Part shown: positions 9,593-18,825 of the stretch, in pieces
Layout: each line of letters begins with the position of its first letter
Numbering within the stretch: the stretch's first letter is position 1
NCBI RefSeq assembly: GCF_000950575.1
Contig: NZ_CP011005.1
Coordinates: 1,054,001-1,118,000 of the forward strand
Length of the DNA: 64,000 bases
Direction: 5' to 3'
Source: Psychromicrobium lacuslunae
GTDB taxonomy: Bacteria > Actinomycetota > Actinomycetes > Actinomycetales > Micrococcaceae
Position numbers and translations under genes: made by a program
The notes under the pieces: model-generated
Database searches by the model: none
What the model was told of the DNA's origin: nothing
What the model saw: only the letters and a program-made list of their open reading frames with translations

Positions 9593-10336
9593 GTGACGAA
9601 TCCGATTTTCTTTGCCGATGCCAACGAAGTCAGTGACCTCTCGGTGGATGATGTTTACGAACTCACCGGCACCGAGGGGCATCATGCGGCAACCGTGAAG
9701 CGGCTCAGCCAAGGGGAGAGCGTCGACCTCGTCGATGGTCGCGGCCTACGCCTGGAATGCATCGTGCAAAGTGCCCAGCAGGGTGTTCTGACGGTGCGCG
9801 TCGCGGCGCGTCGACGGGAGCTACCGGCGATCCCGACCATCACCTTGGTGCAGGCCTTGGCGAAGGATGGTCGAGACGAACTCGCAATTGAGACCGCCAC
9901 CGAGCTCGGGGTGGACACAATCATCCCCTGGCAAGCGGAGCGCTCCATTGTTCGTTGGAAGGCGGATCGGGCTGAAAAGTCGCTTGCTAAATGGCGGAAG
10001 ATTGTGCAGGCCGCGGCTAAACAGGCCCGACGAGCCTGGCTGCCTGAGGTGACCGGACTGCTCGACAGCACTGCCTTGGCCCAGCTCGGAAGCTCGGCCA
10101 AACTCTTGGTCTTGCATGAGCAGGCGAGTGGTTCGCTCGCCGATCTCCCAGACTTGGCCGAGTGCCAGCAATTGCTCATTATTGTCGGACCGGAGGGCGG
10201 AATATCACCTCGCGAACTAGAGCTCTTCGCGTCGGCCGGAGCGGTGCAACTGAGACTAGGCCAGCACGTACTTCGTTCGTCTACAGCTGGGCCAGCGGCG
10301 ATTAGCGTGCTCAGCCAGCATTTGGGACGTTGGTAA
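9593..10336 (+). CDS. rsmE: 16S rRNA (uracil1498-N3)-methyltransferase
   Basis: RsmE is a SPOUT methyltransferase that modifies U1498 of 16S rRNA. The N-terminal PUA-like domain has the G-x-E-G-H-H-A motif near residue 25-32. The SPOUT domain has the L-V-Q-A-L-A-K-D-G-R-D-E segment and the C-terminal trefoil knot with I-I-V-G-P-E-G-G-I-S-P-R-E-L and L-R-L-G-x-x-V-L-R-S-S-T-A. The 247 residues and GTG start are normal. Its place behind dnaJ is the standard order. Confidence 0.95.
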   Translation: MTNPIFFADANEVSDLSVDDVYELTGTEGHHAATVKRLSQGESVDLVDGRGLRLECIVQSAQQGVLTVRVAARRRELPAIPTITLVQALAKDGRDELAIETATELGVDTIIPWQAERSIVRWKADRAEKSLAKWRKIVQAAAKQARRAWLPEVTGLLDSTALAQLGSSAKLLVLHEQASGSLADLPDLAECQQLLIIVGPEGGISPRELELFASAGAVQLRLGQHVLRSSTAGPAAISVLSQHLGRW

Positions 10337-10372
10337 GGCTTTCAACACCGCCACCACTGAGGTGTTTGGAGC

Positions 10373-11098
10373 TCACCAAGGCACGGTTCCTGCCTCGTTG
10401 AAGAAGCCACCGCTCGGGCCGTTAGCCGGCAGAGTTGCTAGTCGAATGGCGATGGCGGCGCCTTGTTGCGCAGTGCGGTCGCCGCTAAAACCATTGAGGT
10501 CGGTGGCGGTGAAGCCCGGGCAGCCAGAGTTGACCAGAATATTGGAGCCCCGTAGTTCCTTGGCGTACTGGATGGTGAGCGCGTTGAGGAAGGTCTTGGA
10601 GGCCAAGTAGGCGGTGGGGACTGCCCCCAAGTCAACGCCCTGCGCTGTTTGCAGCGTCAGCGAGCCCACGCTGCTGGAGATATTGACGATTCTGGCAGCC
10701 GCTGAGGCACGCAGCAGCGGTAGCATCGCGTTGGTCACCCGGATCACCCCGAGTACATTGGTGTCGACAACTGCTGCTACCACACCAACATCGAGGGTGC
10801 TCGGATGCTGCGGCAGGCTGCCGGTAATAGCGGCATTATTGACCAAAACATCTAGCCCTCCGGCCTGTTTGGTGATTAACTCGGCCGCCGCAGTAACGCT
10901 TGCCTGATCCGTCACCTCCAGCGGAACACCAAAGGCGTCGACTCCAGCGTCGCGCAGTCGAGAGACCGCTGCATCGCGTCGCTGCTGATCGCGCGCTCCC
11001 ACCCCGACGCGCCAGCCAAGCGCCCCCAGACCAGCAGCGATCTGGTAACCAATTCCCTTATTAGCGCCGGTGATAAGCGCAATCCTCTGTTCAGTCAT
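10373..11098 (-). CDS. SDR family NAD(P)-dependent oxidoreductase
   Basis: This is a classical short-chain dehydrogenase of 241 residues. The nucleotide-binding T-G-A-N-K-G-I-G motif is at about residues 10-17, N-N-A-A at about 87-90, the catalytic Ser in I-V-N-I-S-S-S-V-G, and Y-L-A-S-K provides the catalytic Tyr and Lys. The substrate is unknown; carbonyl reductase-like relatives act on small aldehydes or ketones. The gene is divergent from a LysR regulator with a LysR-type operator in the 105-base gap, so it is probably that regulator's target. Confidence 0.9.
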   Translation of the reverse strand: MTEQRIALITGANKGIGYQIAAGLGALGWRVGVGARDQQRRDAAVSRLRDAGVDAFGVPLEVTDQASVTAAAELITKQAGGLDVLVNNAAITGSLPQHPSTLDVGVVAAVVDTNVLGVIRVTNAMLPLLRASAAARIVNISSSVGSLTLQTAQGVDLGAVPTAYLASKTFLNALTIQYAKELRGSNILVNSGCPGFTATDLNGFSGDRTAQQGAAIAIRLATLPANGPSGGFFNEAGTVPW

Positions 11099-11150
11099 AA
11101 CCTACATGCTGCAGCGGTCTCGGCGCCCTCGTCCAAGACCAATCACCTAC

Positions 11151-11177
11151 CCGACGATACCCCAGGGGTATTGTTGG
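11151..11177. promoter_or_regulatory. LysR-type operator between the SDR and LysR genes
   Basis: The core ATACCCC-A-GGGGTAT (11157-11171) is a perfect palindrome and contains the T-N11-A motif of LysR boxes. With the flanks it forms 13-bp arms with two mismatches (11151-11163 and 11165-11177). It lies midway between the divergent SDR and LysR genes, just upstream of the LysR start at 11204. Confidence 0.75.
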
Positions 11178-11203
11178 TGGTCAGAGCCAGATAATATGAC
11201 CTA

Positions 11204-12055
11204 GTGGAGACACGGGAGCTGAGATACTTTGTCGCCGTCGCGGAGGAATTGCACTTCGGGCGGGCGGCACAGCGATTAATGATCTCGCAGCCACCGCTGT
11301 CGAGAGCTATTCAGCAACTCGAACGACGGCTCGGAGTGATTCTGCTGGATCGTGGCGCTCGCACCATTGCGCTGACCGAAGCCGGCTCTGTGCTGCTGCA
11401 CGAGGCCCGGGTTGCCCTGGAAGCGGTAGAGGCCGCCGAGCGTCGCACTCGGCATGCTGCCGCAAGCCCGTTCAGGGTTAGGCTGGCCACTAAGGCCGGG
11501 GCCGCTAAAGAATTATTGTCGAGGTTACTGGATAGCTATGCGGCAGATCCGAGTGCCGCAGCCATCGAGGTACTGCTCTGTGGCCCCGGTGAACCGGAAA
11601 ACCTGCTGCGCAGTGGACGTGCCGACGTTGCGCTGCTGCAGCTTCCCTATGACCTCACGGCGGGGCTTGAAACCGAGGAACTGCATACCGAGCAACAAGT
11701 GCTGGTGTTACCTGCGGCGCATCCGCTGGCCAGCCGCGGCCAGTTGTCGATCACAGAGGTGAGGACTATACCGGGGTTGCCACTGCCGCGCTGGCCAGGA
11801 CCGGACGGCAGCTACCCCGAGGGCGCTGGCCCGCAAGTTCGTGACTTCACTCAACTGATCCAGCTGATCATGCTCGGACGGGCTTGCGCGCTGCTGCCGG
11901 AGTCTCTTGGCACCACCTTGGGTGACGATTATGCAGTGCTCCCGGTGCCGGACGCAGCTGCGGTGATAACCGTTATGGCCTGGCCAGCGCACAGCAAATC
12001 CCGGGCTGTCGCGGATCTTGTCAGTGCCGCGCTGAGGCTTTTTAGTGGCAGCTAG
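11204..12055 (+). CDS. LysR family transcriptional regulator
   Basis: The first 60 residues form the LysR helix-turn-helix (L-R-Y-F-V-A-V-A-E-E-L-H-F-G-R-A-A-Q-R-L, then S-Q-P-P-L-S-R-A-I-Q-Q-L-E-R-R-L-G). Residues 90 to 280 form a periplasmic-binding-like effector domain. At 283 residues it is slightly shorter than average. The start is GTG at 11204. It is divergent from an SDR gene with a shared operator, so it probably senses a substrate or product of that enzyme. Its stop overlaps the convergent GerMN gene by four bases. Confidence 0.92.
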   Translation: METRELRYFVAVAEELHFGRAAQRLMISQPPLSRAIQQLERRLGVILLDRGARTIALTEAGSVLLHEARVALEAVEAAERRTRHAAASPFRVRLATKAGAAKELLSRLLDSYAADPSAAAIEVLLCGPGEPENLLRSGRADVALLQLPYDLTAGLETEELHTEQQVLVLPAAHPLASRGQLSITEVRTIPGLPLPRWPGPDGSYPEGAGPQVRDFTQLIQLIMLGRACALLPESLGTTLGDDYAVLPVPDAAAVITVMAWPAHSKSRAVADLVSAALRLFSGS

Positions 12056-12990
12056 CGGACGCTAAAAGCCTTACTGTCGGGGTCGGCTTGACTGGCCGAA
12101 GCCGAGGAATCGGCATGGAACACCACTAGTTCGTAATTGCCCGGGGGCGGGCTAATGGAAAAACTGAAGTTGCCTTGTTTAGTGGTTTTCTGTAGGGCCG
12201 TGCTGCCACTCTGATAACTCTGCCTACCTCCGCCGGGTTCAATCCGCTGGATCAGCCAGTTGAGCTTACTGAGATTGACAGAGGCGAGTCCGGTTACGGT
12301 GATCACACCGCTATTGAAGACCGCACCCTGCTGCGGACTAATCACCCAGATCGGCGCCTGAACGGTTGCATCCCTGCTAATTGGACGGTCGAGCTTGACC
12401 TGGTCAAAAGCCATGAAATCGGTGTGACCGTCGACCAGGATCGAGACCTGGACCACCTGATTTGAATCAACTAGACCGGCGTTGGCGGCCGCTCCAGTCA
12501 CGGTATAGACCAGTTCTTGGATTGCCAATTGGGCTGTCGTATTGTCGATGGACTTGCTAAACGCATCTGCCGACAGATCAACAGTAATGACGTTCTTGTC
12601 CGAGAGTGAGGCCGCGAATTTGGATGGTTTCGACCAAGGGCTTGAGTAATCGGGGTCGAGGGGTTTGCTGCTGGTCATCAGCTGGACAGCTGTTTGAATG
12701 GGATCAGCGCCGCTCTCTAGCGGTAAGAATTCGCGGTACAAGGCCGCCTTGGTCTTGGTCCGGCCAATCCAATACACCGGAACTTGCAGGTTGCCCTGTG
12801 CCGCGGCAGCAGTTTCAAGTGGAGCGGAACCTAGGCTGCCCGCTTCGGCCGAGACATTGGTCGGCAGATTGGAGGCCTGAGTGCTGCTCTGCCCATTGGT
12901 GCAGGCAGTGAACGCAAGCACCGCCGACAGGGCGAGCAGCAAAGCTGTCCACCCAATAAGCTGTCTCAGTCCAGTTTTCTTCCGTCTAAT
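12052..12990 (-). CDS. GerMN domain lipoprotein with C-terminal Gmad2-like domain
   Basis: A secreted lipoprotein: a hydrophobic signal ends in L-A-F-T-A-C, followed by a Ser/Thr-rich linker, a GerMN domain (about residues 70-195 with V-P-V-Y-W-I-G and A-I-Q-E-L-V-Y-T-V-T) and an Ig-like Gmad2 domain (about 205-300) that probably binds cell-wall material. The start is odd. TTG at 12942 would give a signal with no positive n-region, and no ATG, GTG or TTG lies between it and the upstream stop at 12994-12996. The 15 codons upstream read I-R-R-K-K-T-G-L-R-Q-L-I-G-W, a perfect n-region, and AGGAG lies seven bases before the ATT at 12990. I therefore place the start at ATT; CTG at 12969 is the alternative. 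Confidence 0.75.
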   Translation of the reverse strand: MRRKKTGLRQLIGWTALLLALSAVLAFTACTNGQSSTQASNLPTNVSAEAGSLGSAPLETAAAAQGNLQVPVYWIGRTKTKAALYREFLPLESGADPIQTAVQLMTSSKPLDPDYSSPWSKPSKFAASLSDKNVITVDLSADAFSKSIDNTTAQLAIQELVYTVTGAAANAGLVDSNQVVQVSILVDGHTDFMAFDQVKLDRPISRDATVQAPIWVISPQQGAVFNSGVITVTGLASVNLSKLNWLIQRIEPGGGRQSYQSGSTALQKTTKQGNFSFSISPPPGNYELVVFHADSSASASQADPDSKAFSVR

Positions 12991-13255
12991 CGTCTATCTC
13001 CTAGTGATTCGGCTCCCCACGGCGAAAAGCACGTCTTCTAGCTTGGCATAGCGATGAGACGCTAAGCACCGAGTTTCTGACTTCCAGCCGAACTGCAACC
13101 AGATCGAAATAGTTTTGAGATCAGCCCGAGACCGTCAGTTGCGATCTTTCCGGCGTCTCAGCAATAGCTGGATGTGAGCTAAGACAAGTTAAGATGGAGT
13201 CAACCGCACCGTTATTAACTTCCGAAAGCGAGCGTAAGGCCATCGAGCCGCTGCC

Positions 13256-14308
13256 ATGACTGATTCAACTGCAAGTTTCAATTCGACTGCTTTCCCACAC
13301 ACCGTGGCAGGAGTCCGCACCGAATCCATCACCTTCGATTCTCCGGAACAAATGGTTGCCTCTTTGGGCGGCGAAGATCAGGCCCTGCGCGCTATTGAGA
13401 AGAAATTCCCAGCGATCAGTTTCCTCGCCCGCGGTAACGAGCTTTCGGTTTCTGGACCGGAAGCAGAAGTGCCCAGAATTATGCGGCTGTTTGCCGAGAT
13501 CAGGGCCCTGGTGTTGCGGCAAACCATTATCACCCCGGAGGTGGTGGAACAGCTGGTGTCAATGCTCGCTGCTCAGGCGCCAAGCAGCCCGGTTGATGTG
13601 CTGACCCACAACATTCTGACCAGTCGCGGTCGTACTATTCGTCCCAAAACGCTTAATCAGAAAAGCTACGTCGACGCGATCGATGCCAACACCATCGTTT
13701 TCGGCATTGGCCCGGCGGGCACCGGCAAGACGTATTTAGCGATGGCAAAAGCAGTTCAAGCACTTCAGCAAAAGGAGGTCAGCCGGATCATCCTGACCCG
13801 CCCGGCGGTGGAGGCCGGAGAGCGACTGGGCTTCCTGCCAGGTACTTTGAGCGATAAAATCGATCCCTATTTACGACCGCTCTACGATGCCCTGCACGAC
13901 ATGATCGACCCGGAGAGCATCCCCCGATTAATGGCTGCTGGCACCATTGAAGTGGCACCGCTGGCATATATGCGCGGGCGAACCCTGAACGACGCATTTA
14001 TCATTCTTGATGAGGCGCAGAACACCACCGCTGAGCAGATGAAGATGTTTCTGACTCGTTTGGGCTTCGGCTCGAAAATGGTGGTCACCGGCGATATTAC
14101 CCAAGTTGACCTGCCGGTTGGGGCGCGCTCTGGCCTACGCGTTGTGGAAGGCATCCTGAAACGGATCGACGGTATTTCCTTTGCTAATTTGGAAGCCGCC
14201 GATGTGGTCAGGCACCGGCTGGTTGGTGACATTGTGAATGCTTATGCGCGCTGGACGGAAGATTCTCAGCGGAAATCTCAGCACGGCGATCAAGGCGGCC
14301 AACGATGA
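13256..14308 (+). CDS. phoH: PhoH-like NTPase
   Basis: PhoH family proteins are cytoplasmic P-loop NTPases linked to RNA metabolism and found with YbeY. The 350 residues include an N-terminal KH-like part (about 20-110), Walker A G-P-A-G-T-G-K-T at about 152-159 and Walker B I-I-L-D-E-A-Q at about 249-255, followed by the V-V-T-G-D-I-T-Q-V-D-L-P motif. ATG at 13256 has only a weak Shine-Dalgarno sequence. It overlaps ybeY by four bases (ATGA) at the head of the phoH-ybeY-CNNM-era operon. The 265 bases upstream contain its promoter but no gene. Confidence 0.95.
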   Translation: MTDSTASFNSTAFPHTVAGVRTESITFDSPEQMVASLGGEDQALRAIEKKFPAISFLARGNELSVSGPEAEVPRIMRLFAEIRALVLRQTIITPEVVEQLVSMLAAQAPSSPVDVLTHNILTSRGRTIRPKTLNQKSYVDAIDANTIVFGIGPAGTGKTYLAMAKAVQALQQKEVSRIILTRPAVEAGERLGFLPGTLSDKIDPYLRPLYDALHDMIDPESIPRLMAAGTIEVAPLAYMRGRTLNDAFIILDEAQNTTAEQMKMFLTRLGFGSKMVVTGDITQVDLPVGARSGLRVVEGILKRIDGISFANLEAADVVRHRLVGDIVNAYARWTEDSQRKSQHGDQGGQR

Positions 14309-14778
14309 GTATCGAAGTAAATAATGAATCGGGGGAGCAGGTTGCCGAAGAGGATCTAGTGCGCTTAGCGCGTTATATTTTCGAACGGCTTTATCTGCAC
14401 CCGCAAACGGAACTGTCATTCATCTTGGCCGATCGCGAAGCCATCGAGAAGCTGCACATTGAGTGGATGGATGAGCCGGGCGCCACTGATGTGCTGTCCT
14501 TTCCGATGGACGAGCTGCGGCCCGGCACTTCGGCGCGCCCGGCGCCCAGTGGTCTACTCGGCGATATTGTGATCTGCCCGCAGGTCGCCGCTGAGCAGGC
14601 GAAAGCTGGTGGACACAGCGTTCAGGATGAGGTTTTGCTGCTCGCAACTCACGGCATCCTGCACCTGCTCGGCTATGACCATGCAGAACCGGAAGAGAAA
14701 GCTGAAATGTTCGCCCTGCAACGCGAACTGCTCAGCGGCTTCCTGGGCCGTGAGGCACCTGCGGAGACCATCGCGTGA
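14305..14778 (+). CDS. ybeY: rRNA maturation endoribonuclease YbeY
   Basis: YbeY is a single-strand-specific, zinc-dependent endoribonuclease involved in 16S rRNA 3'-end processing and ribosome quality control. The 157-residue protein has the metal-binding H-G-I-L-H-L-L-G-Y-D-H motif at about residues 116-126 and the T-D-V-L-S-F-P motif upstream. It overlaps phoH by four bases and the following CNNM gene by four bases, so the three are translationally coupled. Confidence 0.96.
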   Translation: MSIEVNNESGEQVAEEDLVRLARYIFERLYLHPQTELSFILADREAIEKLHIEWMDEPGATDVLSFPMDELRPGTSARPAPSGLLGDIVICPQVAAEQAKAGGHSVQDEVLLLATHGILHLLGYDHAEPEEKAEMFALQRELLSGFLGREAPAETIA

Positions 14779-16127
14779 TTACCGCAATTCTTACGGTAAT
14801 GGCACTGCTTTTCGTTGCCTTTGCCGCTGTTCTGACGATGGCTGAAGCGGCACTAAATTTCTTCCCCCGGCATGAGATCGAAGCGATCGAAGAGGAACGC
14901 GATCAGCTACGACGCAATCGGCAAGCGTCCTTACGTCGTATTTTGAACAACCCGATTGCCCATCAAAATGCGCTGAGGTTCTGGCGTATCTGGTTCGAAA
15001 TGGCAGCCGCAGTGGCGGTGGCCATGCTGTTTTTGAACCTGATCGATAATATTTGGCTGGCCGGCCTGCTGGCCACAGTTGTGATGGCTGCCGTCGGCTT
15101 CGTGTTGGTCGGAGTTTCGCCACGGCAGCTGGGCCGGCTTCATCCGGTGGCCGTCTTGCGCAGCACCGCCTGGCTGATTCGAATGCTCTGCTGGTTGCTT
15201 GGCCCTATCCCGCGCTGGTTGATCAATCTGGGTAATGCGGTTGCTCCGGGGGCGCCACGCACCGAAAATGCTTTCGCCTCGGAGGAAGAATTCCGCGAGT
15301 TCGTCGACCGGGCTAGCGAGTCAGACATGATCGAAGACGAAGAAGCTGAGCTGATTCAAAGCGTTTTCGAACTCGATGACACTCTGGTACGCGCGGTGAT
15401 GGTGCCGCGCACCGACATTGTCAGTATTGAGCGCGGTTCCTCGCTCAAGCAGGCTCTCGCGCTCTTTATCAGGTCTGGTTATTCAAGAGTCCCGGTGATC
15501 GGTGAAGACGCCGACCAGGTGCTGGGGGTGCTTTATCTGAAGGACGTGGTGGCCACTCAGCAACGACTTGCTGCTACCGAGGCCGGTCCCACCGTCGAGA
15601 TGCTGAGTCGAGAAGTCCGCTATGTACCGGAATCCAAAGCTGTCGGCGATCTGCTCCGTGAACTGCAACGCGAATCGACCCATGTTGCGATTGTGATCGA
15701 TGAATATGGTGGCACTGCAGGACTGGTCACGCTGGAAGACCTGATCGAAGAAATCGTGGGTGAGATAGTCGATGAGTATGACTCTGAAACTCCGGAAGTT
15801 GAGGATCTCGGCGCAGGGAACTATCGGTTGAACGCGAAGATGAGTGTTGACGACCTGGGTGAGCTATTCGATCTGGATCTAGCGGATGACGAGGTTGACA
15901 CAGTTGGCGGCTTGCTAGCCAAACACCTGGGTCGGGTGCCTATTGTCGGTAGCGAGGTGGTTATTGATGGCCTTGAACTCAGGGCTGAGCGGCTGGAAGG
16001 ACGCCGTAATAGGGTTAGCCATCTGATCGCCCATAGAATTGACCTTCCCGGTCAGCGCTTCGACAACGCTGAAAGCAACGAAGAGCAGTCAAGGAAAGCA
16101 GAGAACAAAGCGGAGAATAATGACTGA
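14775..16127 (+). CDS. CNNM/CorC family (hemolysin-like) membrane protein
   Basis: The protein has an N-terminal CNNM (DUF21) region with three or four membrane segments (about residues 1-150), a CBS pair (about 200-330, with M-V-P-R-T-D-I and [23 protein letters not shown]) and a C-terminal CorC_HlyC domain (about 345-425). Family members are implicated in magnesium or cobalt transport. The name hemolysin is historical. It starts with GTG, overlaps ybeY, and its 3' end overlaps era by eight bases. The tail after residue 425 is charged and low in complexity. Confidence 0.93.
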   Translation: MITAILTVMALLFVAFAAVLTMAEAALNFFPRHEIEAIEEERDQLRRNRQASLRRILNNPIAHQNALRFWRIWFEMAAAVAVAMLFLNLIDNIWLAGLLATVVMAAVGFVLVGVSPRQLGRLHPVAVLRSTAWLIRMLCWLLGPIPRWLINLGNAVAPGAPRTENAFASEEEFREFVDRASESDMIEDEEAELIQSVFELDDTLVRAVMVPRTDIVSIERGSSLKQALALFIRSGYSRVPVIGEDADQVLGVLYLKDVVATQQRLAATEAGPTVEMLSREVRYVPESKAVGDLLRELQRESTHVAIVIDEYGGTAGLVTLEDLIEEIVGEIVDEYDSETPEVEDLGAGNYRLNAKMSVDDLGELFDLDLADDEVDTVGGLLAKHLGRVPIVGSEVVIDGLELRAERLEGRRNRVSHLIAHRIDLPGQRFDNAESNEEQSRKAENKAENND

Positions 16128-17061
16128 AAAAAATGCAGACACTCCCTACCGTGCGGGTTTCGCGGTACTCGTCGGGCGACCCAACGCCGGAAAGTCAACC
16201 TTGACCAACGCCCTGGTCGGACACAAGGTGGCGATCACCTCGGCTAAGCCGCAGACTACCCGGCACACTATTCGCGGAATTGTGCATCGCCCGGATTTTC
16301 AGCTCATCCTGGTCGATACCCCCGGTTTGCACCGGCCGCGCACGTTGCTTGGCCAGCGACTCAATGATCTGGTTGCCGGCACACTCTCCGAAGTGGATAG
16401 CATCGGTTTCTGTCTGCCTGCCAATGAGAAAATCGGACCGGGGGATCGGTTTATCGCAAATCAGCTAGCCAATCTGCCGCGCAAACCGATTATTGCTTTG
16501 GTGACTAAAACAGACCTGGTGAGTAAAGCCGCACTGACCGAGCAGCTGATTGCGGTTGCCGCGCTGGGCCGCGAAGTGTTCGGTGGCGAAGGCTTTTACG
16601 ATGTTGTGCCAGTCTCCGCTACTGAAGACTTTCAAGTAGATACTGTTGCTTCGGTGCTGGCCAGTCATATGCCTGAATCTCCAGCGCTCTATCCGGAAGG
16701 CGAACTCACCGACGAACCCGTCTCAGTGATGGTCGCTGAGCTCATCAGGGAAGCGGCCCTGGAAGGCGTTCGTGACGAACTACCGCATTCGCTCGCGGTT
16801 GTGGTCGAGGAAATTCAAGAGCGCGAAGGACGCAGCGTAGATAATCCGCTGCTAGACGTCCACGTCAACCTTTATGTCGAGCGCCCCTCGCAGAAGGCCA
16901 TCATTATTGGCAGAGGTGGTTCGCGGCTACGCGAGGTGGGTAGTAAGGCCAGGGAGGGGATCGAGAAACTCCTCGGCACTCGGATTTACTTAGACCTGCA
17001 CGTCAAAGTGGCCAAAGACTGGCAGCGAGACCCCAAGCAACTGGGCAAACTCGGATTTTAG
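16120..17061 (+). CDS. era: GTPase Era
   Basis: Era is an essential GTPase that binds 16S rRNA during 30S assembly. G1 G-R-P-N-A-G-K-S lies at about residues 16-23, G3 D-T-P-G-L-H, G4 T-K-T-D, and the KH domain at the C-terminus has I-I-I-G-R-G-G-S-R-L-R-E-V-G. The frame extends upstream to 16039, but the ATG at 16120 matches known Era N-termini and follows GCGGAGAAT. This gives 313 residues and an eight-base overlap with the CNNM gene. Confidence 0.95.
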   Translation: MTEKNADTPYRAGFAVLVGRPNAGKSTLTNALVGHKVAITSAKPQTTRHTIRGIVHRPDFQLILVDTPGLHRPRTLLGQRLNDLVAGTLSEVDSIGFCLPANEKIGPGDRFIANQLANLPRKPIIALVTKTDLVSKAALTEQLIAVAALGREVFGGEGFYDVVPVSATEDFQVDTVASVLASHMPESPALYPEGELTDEPVSVMVAELIREAALEGVRDELPHSLAVVVEEIQEREGRSVDNPLLDVHVNLYVERPSQKAIIIGRGGSRLREVGSKAREGIEKLLGTRIYLDLHVKVAKDWQRDPKQLGKLGF

Positions 17062-17158
17062 TTGGCTAACACAGCAGCTTCCTAGGCTCAGCATGGCTTG
17101 AGCGTAGTCACCCGAGAGTAAAATGGATAACTCTGTCATCAACGAAGGGTGCTGCTAG

Positions 17159-18712
17159 ATGAGCGGTCGCCGAAGAATCCGAGGCAATGGCGCCTCCACC
17201 CAGCGCCAGCTATCCGGTTCGGGCGAAGCTCCGAAGCCCCCTGCTACTGAGCCAACTCGACATCTGCGCGGACGCCGAACCCCTCGATGGCTGAAAATCA
17301 CTTCCGCTGGCTTAGCCCTGGTACTGGTTGCTGGCATCGGCTTTGCTGCCTTTCTTTTCCTGCAACTGCAGGGCAATATCAAAACAGAGGATCTAAACGC
17401 TGGGCTGAATGGTCAGAACGGCCCGGTAGCTGACGACGATCATGACCCTATTCAGATCTTGATCATGGGGACCGACACTCGGTCAGGTCAGGATGCCAGC
17501 TATGGCAGTGAGGATGAATCCTCCGGGTACGGCAATTCCGATGTGATGATGCTGCTCAACCTTTCGGCGGATCGCAAGAACGTTTCGGTGATCAGTTTCC
17601 CTCGTGACTTGATGGTGCCGTTCCCGGGTTGCAAGAACCCTCACGGTGGAGATCCGCTGCCAGCGCAGCCCAGTATTCAGCTCAATGCGGCGCTTTCGCT
17701 CGGTGGCCCGGGCTGTACTGTGGCGACCATTAACGCCTTTACCGGACTGACAATTGACCATTTCATGTTGGCGGACTTTACCGCTGTCAAGGATCTGACC
17801 GCGGCGCTGGGCGGGGTCGATGTTTGTGTCAGCAAAGCCGTGACGGATCCGGCCTCTGGACTTGATCTGCCAGCCGGAAAATCAAGCATCTCGGGCGAAC
17901 AAGCGCTAGCTTTCCTGCGCACCCGACACGCTTTCGGTAACGCCGGCGACACCGACCGAATTAAAGCCCAACAGGCTTTTCTGGCCTCAATGACCAGGAA
18001 AATCAAGAGTGAAGGAACTCTCACCGACCTGCCGAAACTTTACAATATCGCCAATATCGTGACCCGAAATCTGACCGTCGACACTAGCTTGGCTAGCCCT
18101 GCTGCATTGATCACAATGGCCAACCGTTTGAAGGACATCGACTTGTCCCAAGTCTCGTTCGTCACGGTTCCCAGCGGCGCGGACCCGGCAGACAGTAACC
18201 GCCTAGTGCTCAGCGAACCAACGGCGGCCGAGCTCTTTCAGGCGGTACGGAGTGACACTTCGCTAACCTCACCGAAGGTCAGCACTCAAAGTCCCACAGC
18301 ACCGAGCAGTAAGACGACCGCGCCAGCCACCGTCAGCTACGACAAATCGATCCAGCCTGTCGTGGTGAGTAATGCCTCCGGCTTACCCGAGCGTGCGGCT
18401 GAGCTGCTCAAACTGCTCGGCACCGCGGGGTATACCGGATCGGTGCAAGGCGAGGCAGTGGCGAATCAGGCTAGCAGCCAACTGCTCTATGGCACAGGTT
18501 TTGCCGACGTGGCGAAGGATGTAGCAGCACTGTTTGGCATCCCCGCCAGTTCACTAGTGTCTGCACCAGCCATGAACGGAGTTCAGTTGATTGTCGGCGC
18601 AGACTTCGCTACCGGAACGAAATACGGCAGTGTGACAGTCCCCAAGGACGTGGTGGCCGGTACCGCAGATCAGCCCATTCAGTGCCAGGACGTCAACGAC
18701 CTGCCACGCTGA
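17159..18712 (+). CDS. LCP (LytR-CpsA-Psr) family cell-wall ligase
   Basis: LCP proteins transfer secondary polymers such as teichoic acids or polysaccharides from lipid carriers to peptidoglycan outside the membrane. The 517 residues comprise a basic cytoplasmic tail, one membrane helix at about 46-70, an LCP domain (about 100-260, with I-L-I-M-G-T-D-T-R, S-D-V-M-M-L-L-N-L and V-I-S-F-P-R-D-L-M-V-P), a Ser/Thr-rich linker and a LytR_C domain (about 395-495). ATG at 17159 follows a modest ribosome binding site. It is a single gene ended by a hairpin shared with the convergent M13 peptidase. Confidence 0.92.
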   Translation: MSGRRRIRGNGASTQRQLSGSGEAPKPPATEPTRHLRGRRTPRWLKITSAGLALVLVAGIGFAAFLFLQLQGNIKTEDLNAGLNGQNGPVADDDHDPIQILIMGTDTRSGQDASYGSEDESSGYGNSDVMMLLNLSADRKNVSVISFPRDLMVPFPGCKNPHGGDPLPAQPSIQLNAALSLGGPGCTVATINAFTGLTIDHFMLADFTAVKDLTAALGGVDVCVSKAVTDPASGLDLPAGKSSISGEQALAFLRTRHAFGNAGDTDRIKAQQAFLASMTRKIKSEGTLTDLPKLYNIANIVTRNLTVDTSLASPAALITMANRLKDIDLSQVSFVTVPSGADPADSNRLVLSEPTAAELFQAVRSDTSLTSPKVSTQSPTAPSSKTTAPATVSYDKSIQPVVVSNASGLPERAAELLKLLGTAGYTGSVQGEAVANQASSQLLYGTGFADVAKDVAALFGIPASSLVSAPAMNGVQLIVGADFATGTKYGSVTVPKDVVAGTADQPIQCQDVNDLPR

Positions 18713-18758
18713 GCCATAAAGCAGAACTGGGCAAACAGCGCAAATAGATAAGACAAAA

Positions 18759-18804
18759 GTAGCGCTGCGCGGAGGACAGTCTGACTTCCTCTGCGCAGCG
18801 CTAC
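18759..18804. terminator. bidirectional terminator between LCP and M13 genes
   Basis: A long inverted repeat (GTAGCGCTGCGC at the left edge with GCGCAGCGCTAC at the right) with a further partly paired GGAGG/CCTC inner stem. It lies between two convergent genes and fits a terminator for both. Confidence 0.75.
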
Positions 18805-18825
18805 AAGCTGCTGCGAATCAGTTGC

